Shown: piece by piece, positions 25,401 to 32,369 of the stretch
Layout of the letters: every line of letters begins with the position of its first letter
How positions within the stretch are numbered: the first letter of the stretch is position 1
Source of the DNA: DASXTB01 sp036505615
Lineage (GTDB): Bacteria; Acidobacteriota; UBA6911; JACQSX01
NCBI GenBank assembly: GCA_036505615.1
Contig: DASXTB010000415.1
Location: forward strand, 1-35,404
Direction: 5' to 3'
Length of the DNA stretch: 35,404 bases
The notes under the pieces: model-generated
Database searches by the model: none
What the model was told of the DNA's origin: nothing
The model's input: only the letters and a program-made list of their open reading frames with translations
Made by a program: the position numbers and the translations under genes

Positions 25401-25868
25401 TTCTTCGGAGTGCTTGCGCCCGGTGATATCGCGGATGGCCGCTAGCCGCGCCGGTTGCCCCTGATAAACGCAATTGGCTGCGCAGGTTTCAATGTTGATC
25501 TGTGTTCCGTCCTTCTTCAGGCCCAGCGTCTCGTAGACGTTTTCGCCTCGTCCACTTATTTGTTCCTGGACAAAAGTACGACACTCAGGGGGGGTGAAAT
25601 CCAACACTGGTTTTCCGATGATCTCGTCGACGGTGTATCCAAAGATTTCAGCATAGGCCCGATTGGCGTACTTAATGATCCAATCCTGGTGAAGCACGAC
25701 GCCATCGAATGCGACGTCCACCAGACCGCGATACCACTCCTCACTCTCGGCCAGCGCCTCTTCAGCAGCTTTTCGGCCCGGTTCCATTGCCTTTAGGGCA
25801 TCAAGCCAGCGGCGCACTTTGGCTAACTCCTTTAGAAGCTGTGCTTTTGTCTTAATATTATCCGACAT
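22437..25868 (-). CDS. Soluble multi-sensor hybrid histidine kinase (PAS-GAF-PAS-PAS-PAS-HK-REC)
   Basis: The product has 1143 residues and no membrane segment. In order: short coiled coil (1-40), PAS (about 41-155, ends DITGRK), GAF (about 165-330, with GIGLPGRV), PAS (335-453), PAS (457-576), PAS (581-701) and coiled coil (703-755). The dimerisation/phosphoacceptor domain has H770 in GGIAHDFNNLL. The ATPase domain has N878/N882 in QVIMNLITNASEAL, VADTGHG (928-932) and GRGLGLAAV (953-961). A receiver domain (1012-1130) has acidic D1018/D1019, phosphoacceptor D1064 in LLDVSMP and K1114. The H-box type is that of PAS hybrid kinases. GAF and PAS modules suggest sensing of cytosolic small molecules or redox. 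No separate response regulator is nearby, so the output partner is unknown. Confidence 0.95.
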   Translation of the reverse strand: MSDNIKTKAQLLKELAKVRRWLDALKAMEPGRKAAEEALAESEEWYRGLVDVAFDGVVLHQDWIIKYANRAYAEIFGYTVDEIIGKPVLDFTPPECRTFVQEQISGRGENVYETLGLKKDGTQINIETCAANCVYQGQPARLAAIRDITGRKHSEEALRRKSAFVKLLEEVAVASNEASSPEEAMQFVVDRVCAYTDWPVGHVYFTAPENHGELIPAEIWHLDDPARFKTFRKVTETVRLTRGIGLPGRVLAAAAPVWIRDVTRDANFPRAKAAADIGVKAGFGFPVMVGTEVAAVLEFFSDKPVERNEPVLELMAHVGTQLGRVIERKRAEEALRESEKKYRKIFENVQDIFYQTDMDGRIIEVSPSIERYSGFTRGELIGRTVNELYAYPEDRQSLLKEISKRGEATDFEVRLKNKQGKIIYASVNAHFLLDKDGTPTGVEGALRDITERKLRVAETYRLAYALKSVSECVVITNMQDRMLFFNDAFLKTYGYTEEELLGKHIDIVRSSNNSPEVTNQILPATLEGGGWQGELLNRRKDGSEFPIHLSTSVVRDEEGKPVALIGVAVDITERMQAEAALRESEAKYRALYDDAPVGYHEIDTEGRITRINRSELEMLGYTTDEMLGHYAWEFVAERDAARKAIAAKISREKPLTSFERTFIKKDGALIPVLVEDRLILDAEGHVTGIRSTVEDISLRKRAEIALQKAYEEMELRVHERTADLARTNEKLLQEIAERERAEEERRQMEAKMQHAQKLESLGILAGGIAHDFNNLLVGILTSAGVALMKMPPDSPARRSVERIEKAALRAAELTNQMLAYSGKGRFNVQVLDLSELVEEMADLLRAAISKKARLQFNFGVRLPTVEVDATQVRQVIMNLITNASEALGDQTGVITLSTGAINADRAYLSTTYFGDDLEEDCYVYLEVADTGHGMDTETREKIFDPFFTTKFTGRGLGLAAVLGIIRGHSGTIKVDTQRGVGTTFRVLFPSSQKVKVAAETEPKAGEEWRGSGTILVVDDEEDVRSVSKTILDECGFNVLTANDGREALQVFREHSEKIVAVLLDVSMPHMSSEDCLSEMRRLRRDVPVILSSGYAEHDISTRFAGGNLAGFIHKPYQPPALIEKVFQVLRDNDNNPHPATGSK

Positions 25869-25929
25869 GACGGGTTGCTGTCGCAGTGGGACTCATTATG
25901 GCATAAATCACCAAATCGCGGCGAAAGAA

Positions 25930-26050
25930 GCGGGTGAGCGGGGGAGCGGGTGAGCCGGGGGAGTGGGTGAGCGGGTGAGCGGGCGAGCGGGAGAGTGGGG
26001 GGAGTGGGTGAGCGGGGAGTGTCTCCCACTCTCCCACTCCCATACTCACC
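25930..26050. repeat. G-rich octamer array with inverted partner (GAGCGGGT units)
   Basis: About 90 bp of 8-bp GAGCGGGT/GAGTGGGT-type units are followed directly by the inverted form (CTCCCACTCTCCCACTCCCA). G-runs of three to six on the plus strand could form G-quadruplexes. It lies 62 bp upstream of the kinase start, in the gap after the DUF309 gene. Confidence 0.85.
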
Positions 26051-26092
26051 GATTCCCCGCCACCTGAGAAACGTAAAAAAAGGATACTGCGC

Positions 26093-26488
26093 CTACTCCG
26101 CTGAGCTATCCTCTGCCGGGTCATATTCAATCTTAGGAAAAGACCGTTTCGGAACGTCGCCTTTCAGCGCGATAGCTTCATCCAAGATTCTTTTCCATGC
26201 GGCCACCTGCTCTCTGAATTCTGCAAGCTGTATGCCACGATGCTTTGGCGGATAGTGAGCTAGCTTTTCCAGGGCCATCCTCATCATGGTTCGCGCCGCG
26301 CCCAGCTTTACGCCGGTCAGGTGGTAAAAACCAACCGCTACTTGGATCAAACCTTGATAAAAAAGGCGGTCTGAACCGGAATCCTCCAGCCACAATTCTT
26401 CCAGAGTATCGTGACACTCGTAAAACTGCTCCCTGTTGAACAGCTGCAGGCCCTTCACATATAACTCCTGCAGATGTGTCTCACGCAT
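26093..26488 (-). CDS. DUF309 family protein
   Basis: The 131-residue all-helical protein matches DUF309: QLFNREQFYECHDTLEELWL (about residues 15-34), with the family's F-x(3)-F-x-E-x-H core, then DRLFYQGLIQVAVGFYHL (about 40-57) and a Pro-x-His-rich turn (HYPPKHRG). The conserved E/H residues suggest a possible metal or small-molecule site, but no biochemical function is established. The gene is transcribed toward the histidine kinase with the octamer array between them. Alternative starts are not evident; the ribosome site is weak (CGGAA). Confidence 0.88.
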   Translation of the reverse strand: MRETHLQELYVKGLQLFNREQFYECHDTLEELWLEDSGSDRLFYQGLIQVAVGFYHLTGVKLGAARTMMRMALEKLAHYPPKHRGIQLAEFREQVAAWKRILDEAIALKGDVPKRSFPKIEYDPAEDSSAE

Positions 26489-26663
26489 TTCCGAATGATA
26501 GCTGAGATTTCCCCAATCCAGGATTTTCGCTTGATTTACAGATAAGTGTTCACCAGAATCATTAGGTTTTTAAATCGACGGCCTGTCTCCAGAGCCTAAG
26601 CTTGTGCCTTTCCAACCGGTCGTTTTCCGTGTCTGCAGCCGACTGTTTTAAAGGAGAGGTTTG

Positions 26664-27185
26664 ATGGCTTCGAAAACTTGCGTACAGTGTGGCGCCTCAC
26701 TGGAAGAAAGCGCCAACTTCTGCCCCAGTTGTGGAACCCGGGTAGCTTCCGATTCGGCTCCTTCGGGTGCAAATCCGGCATCCGCTGCAGGCGGCACAGT
26801 GCAAGAAAGCGCACCAACCACCAACGCTCCTTCTGCGGACCTGCAGCGGAATGTGGCGGGACTTTTATGTTACATTTTGCTTTTTATAAGCGGGATTTTG
26901 TTCCTGCTGATAGAGCCCTACAACAAAGATAAATTCGTTCGTTTCCACGCCTTCCAATCCATCTTCTTTTTTATCGCCTGGGTGGTTATTGGAGTTTTGG
27001 CCAATGTAGTTGGTTTGATTGTTACCGCCATTCTGCCCGGGCCGCTCGACTTTTTGTCGGTGATTTTCCAGTCCCTGGTTACTTTGGGGCTGCTGTTTCT
27101 CTGGATTTTTCTGATGTACAAGGCATACAGCGACGAAATGTATCGCCTTCCTGTCATCGGCGATTTCGCCGCCAAACAAGCGTGA
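26664..27185 (+). CDS. Zinc-ribbon plus DUF4870/Tic20-like membrane protein
   Basis: The product has 173 residues from the ATG at 26664, with AAGGAGAGG upstream; a TTG three bases earlier is rejected. The N-terminus is a zinc ribbon with two CxxC knuckles (C6, C9, C20, C23: CVQCG, CPSCG). A flexible Ser/Ala/Pro linker (about 28-62) follows. The membrane part has about three hydrophobic segments and the family signature EPYNKDKFVRFHAFQSIFFF. The second loop is long and hydrophobic (VLANVVGLIVTAILPGPL). Proteins of this design are frequent and uncharacterised; a role in membrane protein handling is speculative. The gene precedes erpA on the same strand, separated by the heptamer element 27188-27515. 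Confidence 0.85.
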   Translation: MASKTCVQCGASLEESANFCPSCGTRVASDSAPSGANPASAAGGTVQESAPTTNAPSADLQRNVAGLLCYILLFISGILFLLIEPYNKDKFVRFHAFQSIFFFIAWVVIGVLANVVGLIVTAILPGPLDFLSVIFQSLVTLGLLFLWIFLMYKAYSDEMYRLPVIGDFAAKQA

Positions 27186-27187
27186 GG

Positions 27188-27515
27188 GTTAAGAATTAAG
27201 AATTAAGAATTAAGAATTAAGAATTAAGAATTAAGAATTAAGAATTAAGAATAAGAATTAAGGATTAAGAATTATCCCCGCTGGGCGGGGTGCCAAGAAT
27301 TGTAGCCCGGGGCGTAAAGCCCTGGGTCTACGGAAATCCCTAAACAGCCGGGCAGCCGCATAGCGGCGACAGAGTTTTCCAGGCCAGAGAGTTTTTAGCC
27401 TCCGCTCTGAAATAGCGCCTCAACCTGATTGCTGACGCAGTCTTCGTCTTTCGCGCCGTCGCGGTGACTTTTTCAGCATCCTGCTAATGACGTCTTAATT
27501 CTTAATCCTTAATTT
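27188..27515. repeat. Heptamer bipolar element (TTAAGAA units)
   Basis: The left array 27188-27274 is about eleven TTAAGAA/TAAGAAT units, the cleanest array in the window. The right array 27492-27515 is the inverse (CTTAATTCTTAATCCTTAAT). The core of about 217 bp contains TGTAGCCCGGGGCGTAAAGC with its complement CCCTGGGTCTAC, and CAGCCGCATAGCGGCGACA. No gene is seen in it. Confidence 0.88.
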
Positions 27516-27528
27516 GATCGAATTGGGT

Positions 27529-27558
27529 TTGACAGCCCTAAATGCGTCCTTCTAAGAT
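27529..27558 (+). promoter_or_regulatory. Sigma-70-type promoter for erpA
   Basis: TTGACA at 27529-27534, an 18-bp spacer, then TAAGAT at 27553-27558. This places the expected transcript start near 27565, leaving a leader of about 70 nt before the erpA ATG at 27636. It begins just outside the right arm of the heptamer element. Confidence 0.65.
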
Positions 27559-27576
27559 GGTTATAGTAGAGGTTGG

Positions 27577-27588
27577 AATTCTAGAATT
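27577..27588. promoter_or_regulatory. 12-bp perfect palindrome in the erpA leader (candidate operator)
   Basis: AATTCTAGAATT is a perfect dyad located about 12-24 bp downstream of the predicted transcript start. The position suits repression by a dimeric regulator. No regulator gene is nearby, and the sequence is not a textbook IscR or Fur box to my eye. Confidence 0.4.
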
Positions 27589-27635
27589 TGGCAGGGAATT
27601 ACAACCAGCTTGTTTCGGATAAGGAGTTTATCGAT

Positions 27636-27959
27636 ATGATTACCTTAACGCCGACGGCGGTTTCCAAGGTAAAGGAAATAATGGCGCAGCAACCGGAGAC
27701 TTATCAGGGGTTGCGCGTACAGGTGGTTGGCGGCGGGTGCTCTGGATTTCAGTATTCAATGGCCTTCGAGCGACAGTCAAACGGAGACGATAATGTCTTG
27801 AGTGTTGAAGGACTGAAGGTTTTTATCGACCCGCAGAGCTTGACGTATCTGGACGGTACGGAAATTGATTATATAGAAACCCTTCAGGGCTCAGGATTCA
27901 AATTCACCAATCCCAATGTGAAAAGCAGTTGTGGCTGTGGAGAATCCTTCAACGTCTGA
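27636..27959 (+). CDS. erpA: A-type iron-sulfur cluster carrier/insertion protein
   Basis: The product has 107 residues from the ATG at 27636, with AAGGAG eleven bases upstream; an in-frame TTG at 27588 is rejected because it overlaps the palindrome and adds a non-conserved tail. The three invariant cysteines of the HesB/IscA/ErpA family are present: C35 in GGGCSGF, and C99 and C101 in SSCGCGESF. FIDPQSLTYLDGTEIDY and GSGFKFTNPN are also typical. It hands 2Fe-2S or 4Fe-4S clusters to apoproteins. ErpA against IscA cannot be separated on sequence alone; the lack of adjacent isc or suf genes favours a stand-alone ErpA role. Confidence 0.92.
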   Translation: MITLTPTAVSKVKEIMAQQPETYQGLRVQVVGGGCSGFQYSMAFERQSNGDDNVLSVEGLKVFIDPQSLTYLDGTEIDYIETLQGSGFKFTNPNVKSSCGCGESFNV

Positions 27960-28191
27960 TCCAACTCACGGACGTAACATCAGTATCGCTTAAGAATTCA
28001 GCCGTCAGCAATCAGCACACTTCAAGCCTCACCCCCTCCCCGGTGGTGCCTCTGTGCAGCTACGGTCCCAGCCCGCCGCCGGCGGGTTCAACTAAGTAAA
28101 GGATCTCCCATTCCCAGGGCTACGCTGCGCTTCGCCCTGGGCCACACTCTTGACCGCCCGCCTGCGGCGGGCTCTTGGGTTTGGACATTTT

Positions 28192-28342
28192 GGAGAGACG
28201 GCCTGAGGGCCGTCTCCCGCACAATCTTTCATCGTGCAGGAGACGCCCCACGGGGCGTCTCTCCAACAGCGCCGCTTCGCCGCGCCTCGCCCGCCTGAGG
28301 CGGGCTCTGCCCCCGGCTATTCTATGTGACGCCTTCGGCGTC
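28192..28342. repeat. Cluster of dispersed palindromes (second copies)
   Basis: In order: GGAGAGACGGCCTGAGGGCC with GTCTC (as at 22037-22106); ACGGGGCGTCTCTCCAACAG (as at 11840); CGCCCGCCTGAGG / GGGCTCTGCC / CCCGGCTATTCTATGTGACG (as at 10887-10941). Earlier in the gap are CCCGCCGCCGGCGGG near 28072 and CCCGCCTGCGGCGGG near 28156. The whole gap 27960-28513 (554 bp) looks like a landing zone for repeats and has no convincing gene. Confidence 0.82.
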
Positions 28343-28513
28343 TGGAGATTGTTGCTACCTATGCGTCAGTAACTTTAATTGCCGCTTTGTCGCGCTATTC
28401 GCTGGGCCCCTTTTGTACCTTTGTGTTGAGTTTTTTATGAATAATCCAGCCTAGAGTTTGTAAAACTGTTAAAATCCCGCTGATTTCATCGCAGGCCATC
28501 CTTCATCTACGAG

Positions 28514-30544
28514 ATGGACGCACCTGATTCAGAGATTTTACGGAAGCTTGAAGAGCTAGACGTGCGTTTATCGCAGCTTCAAGCAGATTTGAAAACGCTG
28601 CGCTCGCAAGTGATCGCACCCCTAGGGCCCGAAACTCCCGTAGCAAGCGCGCCCGCTCCTCTGCCTGCTGCGGCGTCTCTGGCAGTTACTCAACCTGAGC
28701 CTTCGACACCAGTGCCTTCCCCTCCAAAAGCTGGCGCCGCACCTTCGCTCGCTGAGTCGAGCATCACCGCCGGTTCCCCGCCTGTAGAGCCTCCCGGGGC
28801 GACTAGCTTCGAATTGAAACTCGGTCGGCAAATCTTCGACAAGATCGCCCTGCTGGCCCTGTTGTTCGGCGTCGCCTTTTTTTTGAAATACGCTTTCGAT
28901 CGCGGCTGGATCAGCGATTCCGTCAAGATTCTCGGAGGCACAGCGCTTGGCTATGCTCTGCTAACATGGAGCGAAGTTTTATTTGGGAAGTCGATGCGGC
29001 GCTACGCTGCCGTGATCGCCGCCAGCGGCTTTGGTGTTTTGTTTTTGACGGTTTATGCCGGGATGTACCTGTACCAGATTTTCAGCCCCCGTCTTGCTTT
29101 TGCCTATCTGCTGGTGGCGACGCTGGCGCTGGTGCTTCAGGCGGTGCGCCACGATTCGGAGATATTGGCAGTATGGTCGATGGTCGGCGCCGGTTTTGCG
29201 CCTCAAATCCTGGCTGGCTTTCAACTCGAGTCTCTCTTGGAGTCCAACACGCCTCCTGGCCCGCTGACTGCCGACTACCAGCCCTTCACGCTGCAAGGTC
29301 CTTACCTGGTCGCTTTAAACCTGGCTTACAGCTTTATCGTCTTCCGGAAGCGCTGGCCGCTGGCGCGATTGGCGCTGCTGATGGCCAACATCGTCACTGT
29401 GCTGAACTGGAACATCGATCTGGCTTATAGCCGCCCCATGGCAATCCTGCTCTGGGTTCTTGCGGCGATGTTTGCGGCACCATCATTGAAGCCCGAAGCT
29501 AGCGTACCCGCTGACCGGCAGCAGTCGATCCTGAGCCGCAGTTTTCTTCCGGGAGGGGTAAACGTCGTCAGCACTGTCGCGGCAGTCCTCTTCTTTTATT
29601 CGCGGCTTCTTTACATAAACAGCCGAGTTCAAACAACCGAAGACTACTGGATCACCATTGGCTTCGCAGTCTTATCGGCGGCGGCCGCGTGTGTCCATCG
29701 CAGGTTCTCCAACCGGGCTGAGTTTGTGGCTTTGGTCTCTTTCAGCGTGTTCTTCCTCTACGTCTTTTGCGCGCAAGCGTGGGACAGCTGGAAATTGGTA
29801 TTAGGCTGGATTGTGCTGGCCAGCGGAATGAACTGGATTGCGACAAATCGTCTCAGTAAGGCGGCGGCCAAGGTCACGTTGCCGGCAGCCTGGATTGTCT
29901 TCATCACGGCGCTCTCTTATTCGATGAGTTATTCAATGGCGTGGACGGCCGCTCTAAGGTCGCAAGAGATCGGGTTGTTCCAGGTTCTGTTTTGGAACCA
30001 GAAGACTGCGGCACTGGCAATGGTTGTGTGCTCAGGCGTCTTCTGGACCGTCTGGTTCAAACAAGTAGCGCTTGCCGGCGCCGGTGCGCAATTTGTCCAA
30101 CCAGGAGGCGCTGCCCGGCCGGCAGAGCCGAAGTCCTCTGAACTCGGGCCTCCCGGCAAGCTGGCAAAACAGCTCAGCTTTTGTTATATGGCGCCCACGG
30201 TCTTTCTCGGGTGGTATTGGATCAGCCACGTCGTGGGAGAATACTTTCGCTATCGGGCGCACTACTTTTTCTCCACGGCCACGTTTGCCACTGTTCAATT
30301 GAGCACGTCGGTGGCTTGGACAGTTTATGCGGCGGGCCTATTTGTGGTCAGCCTGGTGCGAAAAAATCCAAGACTGCGACAACTAGCAATGTTGATCCTG
30401 ATAATCACTATTCTGAAAGTATTCTTATACGACGTATCCAACCTGGAAACGGTCTATCGATTTATTTCCTTTCTGGTGCTGAGCGCTGTGCTCTATGCGG
30501 TGTCTTACGTATACAACCGGTACGCAAAAAGCCTGGGGTTTTAG
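28514..30544 (+). CDS. DUF2339 polytopic membrane protein
   Basis: The 676-residue product has an N-terminal coiled coil (about 6-36, ILRKLEELDVRLSQLQADLK), a Pro/Ala-rich linker (about 40-95) and then many membrane helices to the C-terminus. The family motif block is FELKLGRQIFDKIALLALLF followed by GVAFFLKYAFDRGWIS (about 98-135), with GYALLTWSEVL and YAAVIAASGFGVLFLTVYAG after it. DUF2339 proteins are large predicted integral membrane proteins of unknown function, often noted near cell-envelope genes. A soluble loop at about residues 518-550 interrupts the helices. Its stop converges on the ThyX-like gene across element 30578-30798. Confidence 0.88.
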   Translation: MDAPDSEILRKLEELDVRLSQLQADLKTLRSQVIAPLGPETPVASAPAPLPAAASLAVTQPEPSTPVPSPPKAGAAPSLAESSITAGSPPVEPPGATSFELKLGRQIFDKIALLALLFGVAFFLKYAFDRGWISDSVKILGGTALGYALLTWSEVLFGKSMRRYAAVIAASGFGVLFLTVYAGMYLYQIFSPRLAFAYLLVATLALVLQAVRHDSEILAVWSMVGAGFAPQILAGFQLESLLESNTPPGPLTADYQPFTLQGPYLVALNLAYSFIVFRKRWPLARLALLMANIVTVLNWNIDLAYSRPMAILLWVLAAMFAAPSLKPEASVPADRQQSILSRSFLPGGVNVVSTVAAVLFFYSRLLYINSRVQTTEDYWITIGFAVLSAAAACVHRRFSNRAEFVALVSFSVFFLYVFCAQAWDSWKLVLGWIVLASGMNWIATNRLSKAAAKVTLPAAWIVFITALSYSMSYSMAWTAALRSQEIGLFQVLFWNQKTAALAMVVCSGVFWTVWFKQVALAGAGAQFVQPGGAARPAEPKSSELGPPGKLAKQLSFCYMAPTVFLGWYWISHVVGEYFRYRAHYFFSTATFATVQLSTSVAWTVYAAGLFVVSLVRKNPRLRQLAMLILIITILKVFLYDVSNLETVYRFISFLVLSAVLYAVSYVYNRYAKSLGF

Positions 30545-30577
30545 TGAATGGGCCGCGGATGAACCACCCAGCTCCAC

Positions 30578-30798
30578 GGTCTCAGGTCTCAGCTCTCAGC
30601 TCTCAGATCCCAGTTCTCAGGTCTCAGCTCTCGGCTCTCAAGGTATCAAAGCCCATAATCCGCCAATTCCCTCATCAGCAGCAGCGCCCAACCCGAGAGC
30701 CAGAACTGAATTCTGGAACGGATAACTGAGGACCTGACAGCCAGGAGCTGACACCTGAGACTGAGAGCTGAGACCTGAGACCTGAGAGCTGAGAGCTT
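30578..30798. repeat. Heptamer bipolar element (CTCAGNT units) with conserved core, copy 1
   Basis: Left array 30578-30641 has CTCAGGT, CTCAGCT and similar units. Core 30642-30724. Right array 30725-30798 has the inverted AGCTGAG/ACCTGAG units. The core aligns to 34371-34450 with 73 of 80 bases equal and one 3-base gap. It lies between convergent genes (DUF2339 and ThyX-like). Confidence 0.9.
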
Positions 30799-30833
30799 GG
30801 TGGATGAGGTTTCCGCGTTAATCCGCGGCACAT

Positions 30834-32360
30834 TCACAGTCTTCTTTCTACATCCGGAAAGAGCTTCCATACCGGCAGACCGCAGAAATGGGCTCCTTCG
30901 GTGCAAATCGGAGCCGCAACTCCGACACGAAAGGAGCAGGGAGGGCCGATGTGGCGCGTGAGCCTGGGATGCACTCGGCTCACCTGCGCCAGTTCTTCCA
31001 TCGACGCCTGATAGATTTCCCATTGGGCGTTCAGACAGGTTCGCATCACCCACTTGTGCATCAAATACAACAAGGAGGAAGACTCCACCATGCGCACGCA
31101 GAGCGCGTTGGGTAGAACATAAAGCGCAAATTCTGCCGGGACGCCGCGATCCACCAGATAGTTCTTCGTCTCCCACGCCTTCTCCATCGCCTCCCGGTAC
31201 AAAGACAGCGCCTCCCGATTGCGCCTTACGATTTCCGGCGTCACATAATCGGGCCGGCGCGAATCTGTCACGGTCATTAACGGCCGAGAAGCAGGCACCA
31301 TGCGGTGTCTCTGGTCCTGGCTATCTGCGGTGTGGCTGATCTTTTTGACAAAGGTATAGTAGGCGTGGTGCAGCGGCTTCATCAGGGGCGCATGAAAAGA
31401 CACGTTCAACTTGTCGAGACGATAGGGATTTTTGTGGGGATCGAGCATCCACTCGATGGCCTCGTCATCGGACATCTCGCCGCGGCTCCTGCCCATGGCA
31501 ATCCGGAATGCGTCGGCAACCACGCTTTCTGCAGTCAGGGAATAATCAATAAGTCGTGAAGTGAGATTTCCCAAACGGGCGTCAAATTCACGGGCGCAGT
31601 CTTCGTGGCCATGCTGAAAACAGCTTTCTGGAATTTCTTCTTTCTCACGGGGAGGATCGCCAATCCTCTCAAAGAAGGACGAATCTACCTCTTTTACGCA
31701 GCGCACCATCTCCCGGATTACGAGAGAAGTTTCGTAAGGGGTGTCGCCGGTTTGCTGCATCCGATTCAAGCGGTGGAGCACAATTCCCGAGACGGTGTGA
31801 ACCATGGTGGTCATGGCGCCGATGGGAATCACATAACGCGCCGTCTCAATCGCCTTCTTTTCACTTTCCCGCTCTACTTTCTTGCGCTTCTTCTCGTGAG
31901 GATGCGTTTGCAAATGCCAGATGTTGCCCAGTATTTCGTACGTGTCCTTCCTCAGCAGGGCCGACAACCTGTGGTAGCAGTCCCACTGAAAGCGGACACA
32001 GTCTTCATACTTCTGCCGCAACGCCTCCTCAAGCGGAGGGACGAAGACTTTGATCTCATCCATTCGCACATAGCGCTGGCTCGTTTGTTCTGAGTTATAG
32101 AAAGGATGGCCGTGAAGAAAATTCCAGACAAATTGCCGCGACACGTTCTCAAGGCCAAACTCAAAATGAGGATGCTGGAATACCGTATGGTGCCCGCCGT
32201 CGAACGTCACCTGCCCGATCGAGTCGCGTTGTTTGTCGGTGATCTCGGCTGCCTCTACCACGCGCGGAGAGTAGCAAGTTCGTGCCGCAGCAATCGCAGA
32301 GTCGTAGGGGAGATGGAAATAATTCCGCAGCTTGACGACGGGACTTAACTTCTCCAGCAA
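30834..32360 (-). CDS. Double-domain ThyX-like (flavin-dependent thymidylate synthase family) protein
   Basis: The 508-residue product is about twice the usual ThyX length. The first half has QHPHFEFGLENVSRQFVWNF (62-81) and SEQTSQRYV (90-98), like the ThyX flavin/dUMP region. There the RHR triad position reads HGHP, and ETARYVIPIGAMTTM (172-186) follows. The second half has RHRMVPASR (351-359), the RHR absent from the first half, then YVLPNALCVRM (414-424) and NAQWEIY (444-450), the usual ThyX helix. Signature elements are therefore split between two domains. The tail adds C475, C486 and C493, possibly a metal site. Canonical ThyX makes dTMP with FAD and methylenetetrahydrofolate; whether this one does is open. 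It starts 9 bp after the hydroxyacyl-CoA dehydrogenase stop (same strand), indicating an operon. Confidence 0.82.
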   Translation of the reverse strand: MLEKLSPVVKLRNYFHLPYDSAIAAARTCYSPRVVEAAEITDKQRDSIGQVTFDGGHHTVFQHPHFEFGLENVSRQFVWNFLHGHPFYNSEQTSQRYVRMDEIKVFVPPLEEALRQKYEDCVRFQWDCYHRLSALLRKDTYEILGNIWHLQTHPHEKKRKKVERESEKKAIETARYVIPIGAMTTMVHTVSGIVLHRLNRMQQTGDTPYETSLVIREMVRCVKEVDSSFFERIGDPPREKEEIPESCFQHGHEDCAREFDARLGNLTSRLIDYSLTAESVVADAFRIAMGRSRGEMSDDEAIEWMLDPHKNPYRLDKLNVSFHAPLMKPLHHAYYTFVKKISHTADSQDQRHRMVPASRPLMTVTDSRRPDYVTPEIVRRNREALSLYREAMEKAWETKNYLVDRGVPAEFALYVLPNALCVRMVESSSLLYLMHKWVMRTCLNAQWEIYQASMEELAQVSRVHPRLTRHIGPPCSFRVGVAAPICTEGAHFCGLPVWKLFPDVERRL

Positions 32361-32369
32361 AGCGCGACC

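Noticed and set aside
27281..27491. Possible tRNA or structured RNA gene in the heptamer core
   Set aside because: Hairpins are present, but no cloverleaf with a T-arm GTTCRA motif or CCA-adjacent acceptor stem could be drawn.
28175..28372. Short plus-strand open frame
   Set aside because: It is a translation of dispersed palindromes; the same peptide arises at 10818-11000 from another copy.
30646..31176. Minus-strand open frame of 176 codons overlapping the ThyX gene end
   Set aside because: Its first part is an out-of-frame reading of the ThyX gene and its last part is array and core of the heptamer element.
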